DNA of 9,605 nucleotides from Sphaerochaeta sp. UBA5849 (GTDB lineage: Bacteria; Spirochaetota; Spirochaetia; Sphaerochaetales; Sphaerochaetaceae): the NCBI GenBank assembly GCA_002432715.1, contig DJGJ01000021.1, forward strand, positions 25,841 through 35,445, written 5' to 3'. How positions within the stretch are numbered: position 1 is the stretch's first letter; every line of letters starts with the position of its first letter. Position numbers and translations under genes: made by a program. The notes beneath the pieces are model-generated. The model was not told the origin of the DNA, searched no databases, and was given only the letters and a program-made list of their open reading frames with translations. Below, piece by piece: positions 1 through 6,686 of this stretch.

Positions 1-818
1 CCGAAGCCGTCGGCGTGCAGCGTCTCCATCATCTCCCGCGCAAGGGCCGTCAGGGGAAGCGGGCTTCCCACCCCGTGGCCCGTGTCAAGCGCGTTTGCCA
101 GGTCCTTGATGTGCAGGTCGATCTTGAAGCCCGGCTTGAAGTTGCCGTCCATCATCATCGGCGCCTTCGCGTTCATCACCGTGCTGCCCGCAAGCCCCCC
201 CTTGATCGCCTCGAACACCAGGTGCGGGTCCACCCCCGCCTTGCGCACCAGCGTGAACGCCTCGGCTACGGCGGCGATGTTCAGCGCCACGATGACCTGG
301 TTGGCCAGCTTGGTCGTGTTGCCCGCCCCGATCGGACCGCAGTGCACCGCACTACAGCCCATCACCAGCAGGATGTCCCTCACCTCCTCGAACAGCTCCT
401 CCTGGCCGCCGACCATGATCGCAAGCGTCCCGTCCACAGCCTTCGGCTCGCCGCCGGAGACCGGGGCGTCAAGCATCCGCACCTTCTTGCTCGCGCAGGC
501 CTTCTCCACCTCCTGGCTGGCCAGCGGGGCGATCGAGGACATGTCGATCAGGATCAGGCCCTCCTTCGCCCCCTCGAGCACACCGCCCTCGCCCATCACC
601 ACGCTCTTGACGTGCGGGCTGTTGGGCAGCATCGTGATCACCAAAGGCACCTGGCCCGCCACGTCTGCCGCACTCTTGCCGGCCTTCGCCCCGGCTGCAA
701 CCACATTCTCAACATTCTCTTTCACCACATCGTAGCAGACCACCTCGTGGCCCGCCTTGAGCAGGTTCTTTGCCATGGGCTTGCCCATGATCCCCAGTCC
801 GATGAATCCTATCTTCAT
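1..818 (-). CDS. garR: 2-hydroxy-3-oxopropionate (tartronate semialdehyde) reductase, 3' end cut by window
   Basis: This is a beta-hydroxyacid dehydrogenase that would reduce tartronate semialdehyde to D-glycerate with NAD(P)H in the cytoplasm. I translated it by hand: 272 codons are present and the C-terminal end (about 20 residues by family length) lies beyond the left edge. The N-terminus MKIGFIGLGIMGKPMAKNLL carries the Rossmann GxGxxG motif (about residues 7-12). The family substrate motif DAPVSGGEPKA is near residue 120, and GAGNTTKLANQ near 165-175 contains the catalytic lysine. The ATG at 818-816 is preceded by AAGGAG at a 7-base spacing. It is the last visible gene of the operon, 14 bp after the transketolase C-half. 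Its GC content (about 67% on three rows I counted) is well above its neighbours. The family also includes 3-hydroxyisobutyrate dehydrogenase and sulfolactaldehyde reductase (YihU). GarR is favoured by the motif wording, but the substrate is not proven. Confidence 0.88.
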   Translation of the reverse strand, partial: MKIGFIGLGIMGKPMAKNLLKAGHEVVCYDVVKENVENVVAAGAKAGKSAADVAGQVPLVITMLPNSPHVKSVVMGEGGVLEGAKEGLILIDMSSIAPLASQEVEKACASKKVRMLDAPVSGGEPKAVDGTLAIMVGGQEELFEEVRDILLVMGCSAVHCGPIGAGNTTKLANQVIVALNIAAVAEAFTLVRKAGVDPHLVFEAIKGGLAGSTVMNAKAPMMMDGNFKPGFKIDLHIKDLANALDTGHGVGSPLPLTALAREMMETLHADGF

Positions 819-832
819 GCAGGAACTCCTTG

Positions 833-1768
833 TTATACAGTCAGGATTGCCCTGATTCTTGATGCGACATCCTGGCTCTCAAGACCGTAGTGCTTGAGCA
901 GGATGGTGTAATTCTCCGCCGATGTACCGTACCGGTCGTCCACCCCGATGATGTCCAACGGCAGGCGTGTCTTGGACAGGGCGCTTGCCACGGTGCTCCC
1001 GAGCCCGCCGATGATGCTGTGCTCTTCGGCAGTCACCACCGCCTTGACCCCTTCACAGAAACCCAGAAGCGCTTCGGTATCGAGCGGCTTGATGGTGCTG
1101 ACGTTGACCACCCTGACGCTGATTCCTTCCTGTTCAAGCTGCCTGGCAGCCTGTATGGACTGCTGGACCATGATGCCGGTGGCAAAAACCACCACATCCT
1201 TGCCTTCGACGACCTGTGTCATCTTGCCGATGTGATACTCGGCATCGGGATTGGTGACCACCGGCAGGTCGTTGCGGTTGATGCGGATGTACATCGGCCC
1301 CTTTGACTCTACCATCGCCTTGACCATCTGTTCGGTCTCCACTGCATCACAAGGAGATAGCACGGTCATGTGCGGCAGCACCTGCATCAGGGCAATGTCG
1401 TCGATGCTCTGGTGCGTCTTGCCGTCGCCGAAGTCGGAAAGACCCGCGCTCGAACCACAAATCTTCACATTCAGGCTTGCAATGGTAATCGAAGAGCGGA
1501 TCTGGTCGTAGGCACGGCCGGAAGCAAAGACGGCAAAGGAGTTGATGAACGGGATCTTGCCGGTAAGCGAAAGGCCTGCGGCAACGCTGGCCATGTTCTG
1601 CTCTGCGATTCCCATCTGGAAATACCGCTCGGGATACATATTCCCAAACAGGCTGGACATAGTCGAATTGCCCAAGTCGGCTTCGAGCATCACGATATCG
1701 GTGTTCTTTTCACCCAGTTCGACGAGAGTCTCGCCGTAGGTTTTTCTCAAGCTGTCGCTGGTTCTCAT
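833..1768 (-). CDS. Split transketolase, C-terminal subunit
   Basis: This 311-residue protein is the second half of a two-gene transketolase: the pyrimidine-binding domain plus the C-terminal transketolase domain. With its partner it should move a two-carbon ketol unit from a ketose to an aldose acceptor using thiamine diphosphate. GIAEQNM at 53-59 holds the catalytic glutamate (Glu56) that activates the cofactor. THQSIDD at 118-124 and EEHS at 248-251 are other family signatures. A start at 1807 would add 13 residues and run back through the upstream gene. I chose the ATG at 1768 because GGAGGT lies 6 bases before it and it overlaps the upstream TGA as ATGA. The overlap implies translational coupling and equal amounts of both halves. 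The length fits split transketolase C-subunits. A stand-alone DXS is excluded by size and the two-gene form. The donor sugar cannot be read from the sequence. Confidence 0.9.
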   Translation of the reverse strand: MRTSDSLRKTYGETLVELGEKNTDIVMLEADLGNSTMSSLFGNMYPERYFQMGIAEQNMASVAAGLSLTGKIPFINSFAVFASGRAYDQIRSSITIASLNVKICGSSAGLSDFGDGKTHQSIDDIALMQVLPHMTVLSPCDAVETEQMVKAMVESKGPMYIRINRNDLPVVTNPDAEYHIGKMTQVVEGKDVVVFATGIMVQQSIQAARQLEQEGISVRVVNVSTIKPLDTEALLGFCEGVKAVVTAEEHSIIGGLGSTVASALSKTRLPLDIIGVDDRYGTSAENYTILLKHYGLESQDVASRIRAILTV

Positions 1769-2613
1769 GCCTCTACCTCCCGCTTCATGTTCTCGATGCA
1801 CTGCCATGCAATCTTGTACTCTTCTTCATTCATGGCAGCATTGTGATACTTCGCCTTTCCTTCAGCGAACGGGAAGCACTTGCCCTTGATCGTATGGGCA
1901 AGGATTGCCGTCGGTCCTTGTGTATAGGCTTTTGCTGCATCAAGGGCACCCAGCACCTGCACCATGTCGTGCCCGTCAATCTCGATGACGTTCCATCCGA
2001 AGGCCTTCCACTTCTCTACTAGGTTTTCAATTGGGAAAGTCTCGGCAGTCGTGCTGGTTGCCTGCACACCGTTCCAGTCGATAACGGCCGTCAGGTTGCT
2101 TGCCTTGTAGACTGCAGCGGCCATCGCGGCCTCCCAAATCTGGCCTTCGGCAAGTTCGCCGTCACCCAGAATTGCGTACACGCGGCTTTTGCTTCCATCG
2201 AGCCTGAGGCCCAGGGCGACGCCCAGAGAGACCGAAAGACCCTGTCCGAGCGAGCCGGTTACCGCTTCGATGCCGGGTGTCTTATCCATGTCGGGGTGCC
2301 CCTGCAGGATGCCGGTGAAGGTTTTCACCTTCCCAAGCTCGCTGCGGTCAAAGTAACCCAGCTCGGCCAGGCATGCGTACTGCACCAGCACCGCATGGCC
2401 CTTGCTCATGATCAGGCGGTCGCGGCTTGGATCCTTGGGATCGTTGCGGTTGATTCTCATCGTATGAAAATAGAGGGTGGCCATCACATCGGCTATCGAG
2501 CTGCTGCCGCCGAGATGTCCCACCTTTCCCGGGGGTATCATCTCAAGGATGTTGGCGCGTACCTGAATCGCCTTGCGTTTCAGCTCCCTCACGAGTTCTT
2601 CTGAATATTCCAT
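1765..2613 (-). CDS. Split transketolase, N-terminal (TPP-binding) subunit
   Basis: This 282-residue protein is the thiamine-diphosphate pyrophosphate-binding half of a split transketolase. Visible signatures are GHLGG at 32-36, MSKGH at 69-73, QGHPD at 104-108, TGSLGQGLS at 119-127, and the TPP/Mg2+ motif that starts GDGE at 150-153 and ends at Asn181 about 30 residues later. The ATG at 2613 has AGGAG at a 6-7 base spacing. The stop overlaps the start of the C-half by 4 bp. It follows the short-chain dehydrogenase by 28 bp. Two-gene transketolases occur as ordinary pentose-phosphate enzymes and as pathway-specific enzymes, for example AptAB for apulose 4-phosphate and SqwGH for 6-deoxy-6-sulfofructose. 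Placement in a transporter operon argues for a dedicated catabolic role here. The substrate itself is not visible. Confidence 0.92.
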   Translation of the reverse strand: MEYSEELVRELKRKAIQVRANILEMIPPGKVGHLGGSSSIADVMATLYFHTMRINRNDPKDPSRDRLIMSKGHAVLVQYACLAELGYFDRSELGKVKTFTGILQGHPDMDKTPGIEAVTGSLGQGLSVSLGVALGLRLDGSKSRVYAILGDGELAEGQIWEAAMAAAVYKASNLTAVIDWNGVQATSTTAETFPIENLVEKWKAFGWNVIEIDGHDMVQVLGALDAAKAYTQGPTAILAHTIKGKCFPFAEGKAKYHNAAMNEEEYKIAWQCIENMKREVEA

Positions 2614-2641
2614 GGTATTCTCCTACCTAACTTTGAATTTC

Positions 2642-3394
2642 TCAGCAGCAGGTCACCCCGCCGTCCACCGGCAGGGCTATCCCGTTTATGAACGATGCTT
2701 CGTCACTTGCAAGGTACCATACTGCATTAGCCACATCCCTGGAGGTTGCAAGGCGGCCGAGTGGAACCTCGTCCAGCCGCTGCTGTTTCTTTACCGGATC
2801 CTTGAACATCTCCTGCACCAAGGGGGTGTCCACCGTACTCGGATGAATCGAGTTGCAGCGGATGTTCTCATGGCCGTAGCGGCTTGCGATCGCCTTGGTC
2901 AGCAGCGTCACCGCTCCCTTGGTCGTCGTGTACGCCTCGGGGGTGTAGCGGTGGCCGATGAGGCCGCACACCGAAGAAGTGTTGATGATCGCCCCGCCGC
3001 CCTGCTTCCGCATGACGGGCAGCACATACTTGGTTCCGAGGAACACACTGCCGACATTGACAGCCATCATGGTGTTGAACTCGGAGAAGTTCATCTCCTC
3101 GATGGGTTTTCGGATATTGATGCCTGCATTGTTCACCAGCACATCGATGCGGCCTTCTCTATCGACAATCCGAGCAACAACATCCTGCCAAGCTTCCTCG
3201 CTGGTAAGGTCCAGCTTGAGAAAGGTGGCGCTGTAGGAGAGCTTTTTCATACGCTTCTCGAGCTCCTCTCCCTTCTGGACGTCCAGATCCAGGATGTAGA
3301 GCTTTGCCCCGTTTTCACACAGCAGCTGAACCATCTCCGCTCCCAATCCACCGGCTCCGCCGGTTACCAGGATGACTTTATTTCGTACATTCAC
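2642..3394 (-). CDS. Short-chain dehydrogenase/reductase (SDR), NAD-type
   Basis: A 250-residue classical SDR that would oxidise a secondary alcohol of the imported substrate, or reduce the ketone, in the cytoplasm. The cofactor motif TGGAGGLG is at 11-18, and Asp36 at the end of the second strand favours NAD(H) over NADP(H). NNAG is at 88-91, with Asn113, Ser141, Tyr155 and Lys159 forming the catalytic set (YTTTK at 155-159). The C-terminus GGVTCC is typical of the family. Translation starts at GTG (3394-3392), supported by AAGGAG seven bases upstream. An ATG four bases further in is in another frame. It lies 17 bp after tctA and 28 bp before the transketolase. Many sugar and sugar-acid dehydrogenases (such as gluconate 5-dehydrogenase) share this fold, so the exact substrate is open. 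In this operon it is well placed to make the keto-sugar acid used by the transketolase. Confidence 0.9.
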   Translation of the reverse strand: MNVRNKVILVTGGAGGLGAEMVQLLCENGAKLYILDLDVQKGEELEKRMKKLSYSATFLKLDLTSEEAWQDVVARIVDREGRIDVLVNNAGINIRKPIEEMNFSEFNTMMAVNVGSVFLGTKYVLPVMRKQGGGAIINTSSVCGLIGHRYTPEAYTTTKGAVTLLTKAIASRYGHENIRCNSIHPSTVDTPLVQEMFKDPVKKQQRLDEVPLGRLATSRDVANAVWYLASDEASFINGIALPVDGGVTCC

Positions 3395-3411
3395 ACCCGT
3401 TCTCCTTCTTC

Positions 3412-4929
3412 TCAGGCGGCGCTTATGCTGCCGTCATCCTTTTGCAATCTGCTGTTCTTGATGCCTGCATATAAGATCCAAACAATTGCGACCATCAGAA
3501 CAATACCCACCGGCCGTCCAAGCAGAGGGATGATCGATCCTTGTCCCTGCATCAGTGCCTGGCGGAAGCTGATGTCGGCCGTGGGGCCAAGAATGATGCC
3601 GAGCACCAGCGGCGCCATCGGGTAGTTGAGCTTGCGCAAAATGTATCCCAGGATACCGAATACGAACATGACCGCGATGTCAAAGGTGTTCACGTTGCCC
3701 GCATAGGCACCGATGACGGTCAAGGGAACGATGATCGGCATCAGGATCTTTCGGTTGATTTTCAAAATCTTGACCATGGGCTTCACTAGTGCGAGGCCGA
3801 AAACCAGCATGGAGAATGTTGCAATGATCAAGGTAATTGCCGTCAGATAGAGGAAGTCCGGAGACTCCAGGGCCAACATCGGACCGGGTTTGATCCCGTG
3901 CAGCCAAATGGCGGCAAGGAACATGGCAGCCGGTGGAGAGCCGGGGATGGCGAGGGTGAGCAGGGGAATCATGGCACCACCGATACACGCGTTGTTCGCC
4001 GTCTCGGCCGAGGCCAAGCCTTCGTAGCTTCCCTTTCCAAACAGATGTCCTTTCTTGCTTCGCCGCTTGCCGACATCATAGGATACCCAGGCGGCGATGT
4101 CCTCACCTGCTCCGGGAACCGCTCCGATACCGCAGCCGATCAAACCGGAACGGACTGCCGTATGAACGATATCCTTGACCATATCCTTGGAAGGAAGCAC
4201 ACGCCCCAGCTGGCTCTCTATGGAGTAAGGCACATCCTCCTGGAGCACGGAGAGAATCTCAGAAATACCGAATACGCCAATGAGAGCCGGTATCAAGGAG
4301 ATGCCGCCCATGAGGCTGTAGCTGCCATAGGTGAAACGCGGGTAGGCGTATACGGCGTCCAGACCGATCATGGCGGTGAAGAAGCCAAGGAAGCCGACAA
4401 TCCACCCCTTGATCGGAGTGCTCTGGGTCGAGAGGTTTCCGCAGATCATGATGCCGAAGACGGAGATGAGGAAGTACTCCCACTGGCCGAACTTCAAGGC
4501 GATCTTGTAGAGGAACGGAGTCAAAAAGATAAGGATGACGATGGAGAACAAGGTTCCGATGAAAGAGGCTATGACACCTACTCCGATTGCTTGTCCGCCA
4601 TGCCCCTTTTTGGCAAGAATGAATCCATCCAGTGCAGTTGCTGCTGCAGAGGGTGTTCCGGGGATGTTGATCATGATTGCTGAGTAACAACCGCCCATGA
4701 CCGCCCCCACATAGACCCCCAAGAGGAAGGCCACTGCAACAGGAAGCTGCATGGAGTAGGTCAGGTTGATCAACAAAGCGAGAGCCATGGTTGCAGTAAG
4801 GCCTGGTATTGCGCCTACGACAATACCTGCAACGGTGGCAATCATGGTTACAAACACCTGAGGGAATCCGAATGCTTGGGAGGCAGCGGATCCGAACAGG
4901 GCCAATTGTTGTGCGAATGCTTCAAACAT
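3412..4929 (-). CDS. tctA: TctA-family large membrane subunit of tripartite tricarboxylate-type transporter
   Basis: A 505-residue, highly hydrophobic inner-membrane protein that forms the transport channel of a TctABC (TTT) system. It takes up an organic anion, driven by an ion gradient. Family hallmarks are present in duplicate: AIPGLTAT at 40-47 and AVPGAGED at 270-277, NIPGTPSAAATALDG at 88-102 and AIPGSPPAAM at 327-336. The segment SAETANNA near 307-314 is also typical. Length is normal for TctA. The ATG at 4929 has AAGGAG five bases away. It follows tctB by 14 bp and precedes the dehydrogenase by 17 bp, so transport and catabolism are one transcript. Known relatives carry citrate, tartrate, aromatic acids and sugar acids. 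Specificity lies mainly in TctC. Confidence 0.95.
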   Translation of the reverse strand: MFEAFAQQLALFGSAASQAFGFPQVFVTMIATVAGIVVGAIPGLTATMALALLINLTYSMQLPVAVAFLLGVYVGAVMGGCYSAIMINIPGTPSAAATALDGFILAKKGHGGQAIGVGVIASFIGTLFSIVILIFLTPFLYKIALKFGQWEYFLISVFGIMICGNLSTQSTPIKGWIVGFLGFFTAMIGLDAVYAYPRFTYGSYSLMGGISLIPALIGVFGISEILSVLQEDVPYSIESQLGRVLPSKDMVKDIVHTAVRSGLIGCGIGAVPGAGEDIAAWVSYDVGKRRSKKGHLFGKGSYEGLASAETANNACIGGAMIPLLTLAIPGSPPAAMFLAAIWLHGIKPGPMLALESPDFLYLTAITLIIATFSMLVFGLALVKPMVKILKINRKILMPIIVPLTVIGAYAGNVNTFDIAVMFVFGILGYILRKLNYPMAPLVLGIILGPTADISFRQALMQGQGSIIPLLGRPVGIVLMVAIVWILYAGIKNSRLQKDDGSISAA

Positions 4930-4943
4930 AAGTTCTCCTTGCC

Positions 4944-5429
4944 TTAGGGAAGAGGAATTTTAAAGACGTACTGGAAGACTGCACCGATGACCAATGCAGA
5001 AATGGCTGAGATGATGATGTTCTTCACCAACGTCGTGGATTTCAAATAGAAAAAGGTCACAAACAGGTACAAGAACGTGGCAATGGCGAAATGGACTCTT
5101 CCGATGAGTCCAAAGATATAGACCACCATGAAGAAGGAGAGAATGACAACCCGCTTGCTTTGCGGATTCAGAAAGAGTGTCGTTAGAGCAGCCTTTGTGA
5201 AGGTGTTTTTTGCAGCTTCGACACTGCCGCCCCGCAAGGCACCGATGAACATGACAAGACCGAATACGATAAAGATGATTCCCAGGATCAAGGGAAAGAA
5301 GCCGGGTGCGTCAAGAAACGAGTTGTACACCTTCATCCCCAATGATTCGACGACAAGAAAGATACCGAAGGCAAAGAGCAATACGCCCATGACAAGGTCG
5401 GATGTTGTAGTTTTTTTCAACTGACTCAT
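4944..5429 (-). CDS. tctB: TctB-family small membrane subunit of tripartite tricarboxylate-type transporter
   Basis: A 161-residue membrane protein with four predicted hydrophobic segments (about 18-33, 43-65, 93-112 and 115-155, the last probably two spans). It carries the TctB-like motif DAPGFFPLILG at 40-50. It is the small, poorly conserved partner of TctA. The start is the ATG at 5429, which has AAAGGA seven bases upstream. An upstream in-frame TTG at 5453 would add eight residues but has no ribosome-binding site and sits next to the hairpin, so I reject it. It is 63 bp downstream of tctC (the largest gap inside the operon, holding a hairpin) and 14 bp before tctA. Confidence 0.9.
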   Translation of the reverse strand: MSQLKKTTTSDLVMGVLLFAFGIFLVVESLGMKVYNSFLDAPGFFPLILGIIFIVFGLVMFIGALRGGSVEAAKNTFTKAALTTLFLNPQSKRVVILSFFMVVYIFGLIGRVHFAIATFLYLFVTFFYLKSTTLVKNIIISAISALVIGAVFQYVFKIPLP

Positions 5430-5455
5430 GCAATTATCCTTTATGTGGAACAATG

Positions 5456-5481
5456 GTGGGGATGGAGTATCCCATCCCCAC
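5456..5481 (-). terminator. Intra-operon hairpin between tctC and tctB
   Basis: A perfect 10-bp GC-rich inverted repeat, GTGGGGATGG (5456-5465) and CCATCCCCAC (5472-5481), encloses a 6-base loop. It begins 11 bp after the tctC stop. No U-run follows on the minus strand, so it is not a canonical rho-independent terminator. I read it as a partial attenuator or 3'-end stabiliser that keeps tctC mRNA more abundant than the membrane and enzyme genes. The structure is directly visible; the role is inferred. Confidence 0.6.
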
Positions 5482-5492
5482 GGCAGGCAGCC

Positions 5493-6563
5493 TTATTTCT
5501 TGATTTTCTGCTTTGCCACGTCCCAATTGAAATCAGCGAGCTTGGGAATCCCAAACTTCTCAGGGCTTTCAACGGTCGAACCTACATTGTGCAGGGTCCA
5601 AGCGTAACCGGCTTCCTGGATGGCAAGGAACTTGTCGGCATCTTCTCCGGCATACCCGGCGATTACGAGGCCCTGGTTCTTTGCATAGTCCACGATTTCG
5701 GGCTGCTTGACGGCCCAGTAGAAAGCCTCGGTCAGTTTGTCGATGATATGCTTGGGAGCATCACGGGGGATCAGGATCGGCCATGTCTCACTGAGCAAGG
5801 GGATGTTTTCTGCATTCTTCTGCACCTTGGTGATAGAAGGAATATTCATACCAAATTCGGTATAATCCTTGGTATCAGTGATTGCAAGAGCGCGAATTTG
5901 ACCTGCCTTGATGAAGTCGATGACCGAACTGAAGGTAGCCATGGAGATCTCAGCATCACCGGCAATGATGTTGATAGCGGCCTGTCGGCAGGAACCAGCA
6001 GTCATGTAGTTCGGAGCAGCAACACCGGCGATGTCGCGCACCGCTTCAAACAGTACGTGAGGTCCGACACCGAATCCACTGATGGCAAAATTGACTTTCT
6101 TGGTCTTCAGGTAGGCCATAGCCTCGTCATAGGTCTTGATCGGGGAATCACTGCGTACGATAAGGACTGCTGCTCCCATGTACGGGTGGAAGGAAGCCCA
6201 ATCTCCCCAGAAGGTTTCACTGGTGCCCATTACACGGAACCCGGAAATCGGAGCGCTGCCGGTTGCAAACATGCTGTAGCCATCATGCGGCTTGCTGTAC
6301 ATGACTGTGTTTGCTGCAACTGCCGAAGAGGCTCCGGCCTGGTTGACTACGTTGATGGTCTCGCCAAGGTACTCTTCCATCTTTGCGATAACAGGACGGA
6401 CTGCGGTATCGGTACCACCGCCTGCTCCGAATCCGACATACACGACCGGCTGGGTTTTCGGCCACAGCTTCGTACCGGCAGTCTCACCGGTTGCCTGAGC
6501 GAACAGGAATGAGGATGCAACCAACAGTACACAAAGTACTACCAGAATCTTGTTTCTCTTCAT
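5493..6563 (-). CDS. tctC: TctC-family periplasmic substrate-binding protein
   Basis: A 356-residue secreted binding protein (Bug/TctC family) that captures the organic anion in the periplasm and hands it to TctAB. Residues 1-22 form a signal peptide: MKRNK, then a hydrophobic core, then FLFAQ. There is no cysteine in a lipobox position, so it is probably soluble. The mature part shows the family ligand-loop motif GFGAGGGTDTAVRP at 44-57, VVNQAGASSAVAANTV at 72-87 and KPHDGYS at 91-97. I chose the ATG at 6563, with GGAG nine bases upstream, because it gives a clean signal peptide; a start at 6614 would add 17 charged residues in front. It is the first gene of the transport/catabolic operon and lies 123 bp after the regulator gene. 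Such proteins bind dicarboxylates, aromatic acids or sugar acids, and the ligand cannot be read here. Confidence 0.93.
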   Translation of the reverse strand: MKRNKILVVLCVLLVASSFLFAQATGETAGTKLWPKTQPVVYVGFGAGGGTDTAVRPVIAKMEEYLGETINVVNQAGASSAVAANTVMYSKPHDGYSMFATGSAPISGFRVMGTSETFWGDWASFHPYMGAAVLIVRSDSPIKTYDEAMAYLKTKKVNFAISGFGVGPHVLFEAVRDIAGVAAPNYMTAGSCRQAAINIIAGDAEISMATFSSVIDFIKAGQIRALAITDTKDYTEFGMNIPSITKVQKNAENIPLLSETWPILIPRDAPKHIIDKLTEAFYWAVKQPEIVDYAKNQGLVIAGYAGEDADKFLAIQEAGYAWTLHNVGSTVESPEKFGIPKLADFNWDVAKQKIKK

Positions 6564-6617
6564 AACAAAACTCTCCTTTTTATATTCTACGGCACAAGCC
6601 GCAGGGATCCTCAAGTT

Positions 6618-6668
6618 AGTTGTATGTTGTCTTATGAGTTACTGCAATCTAATACAAGACAACATTTT
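6618..6668 (-). promoter_or_regulatory. Candidate operator/promoter for the tctC operon
   Basis: The 123-bp gap between the regulator and tctC contains a perfect 10+10 bp inverted repeat: ATGTTGTCTT (6624-6633) and AAGACAACAT (6656-6665). The arm centres are 32 bp apart, about three helical turns. Between and beside the arms is a weak promoter match on the minus strand, TTGCAG (6642-6647) and TACAAC (6619-6624), 17 bp apart. One arm would lie in the promoter spacer and the other just upstream of -35. This is a plausible repression site for the adjacent FadR-type regulator. A small 6-bp stem (6588-6603, one G-U pair) lies in the inferred leader. The repeat is seen directly; promoter and operator roles are inferred. 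Confidence 0.5.
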
Positions 6669-6686
6669 AACGTTTTCTTGTTTCGA

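Noticed and set aside
15..890. Long plus-strand open frame of 291 codons opposite garR.
   Set aside because: It is low-complexity, rich in His and Arg, and is the antisense shadow of the GC-rich garR gene, whose minus-strand product has clear family motifs.
833..2613. The split transketolase pair as 1-deoxyxylulose-5-phosphate synthase or a pyruvate dehydrogenase E1 alpha/beta pair.
   Set aside because: The N-half has transketolase-type motifs (MSKGH, QGHPD, TGSLGQGLS), the halves match split transketolase lengths, and no E2 or isoprenoid genes are nearby.
2573..3625. Plus-strand open frame of 350 codons opposite the SDR and the end of tctA.
   Set aside because: It crosses three real minus-strand genes and shows no recognisable domain; it is a shadow frame.
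5445..6512. Plus-strand open frame of 355 codons opposite tctC.
   Set aside because: tctC on the minus strand has a signal peptide and TctC motifs; the plus-strand product has neither and is an antisense shadow.
1..6563. The operon as a known apiose or sulfoquinovose transketolase pathway.
   Set aside because: No kinase, isomerase, aldolase or glycosidase diagnostic of those pathways is in the window, and the TctABC carrier points to an acid substrate; not excluded, because the operon continues past the left edge.
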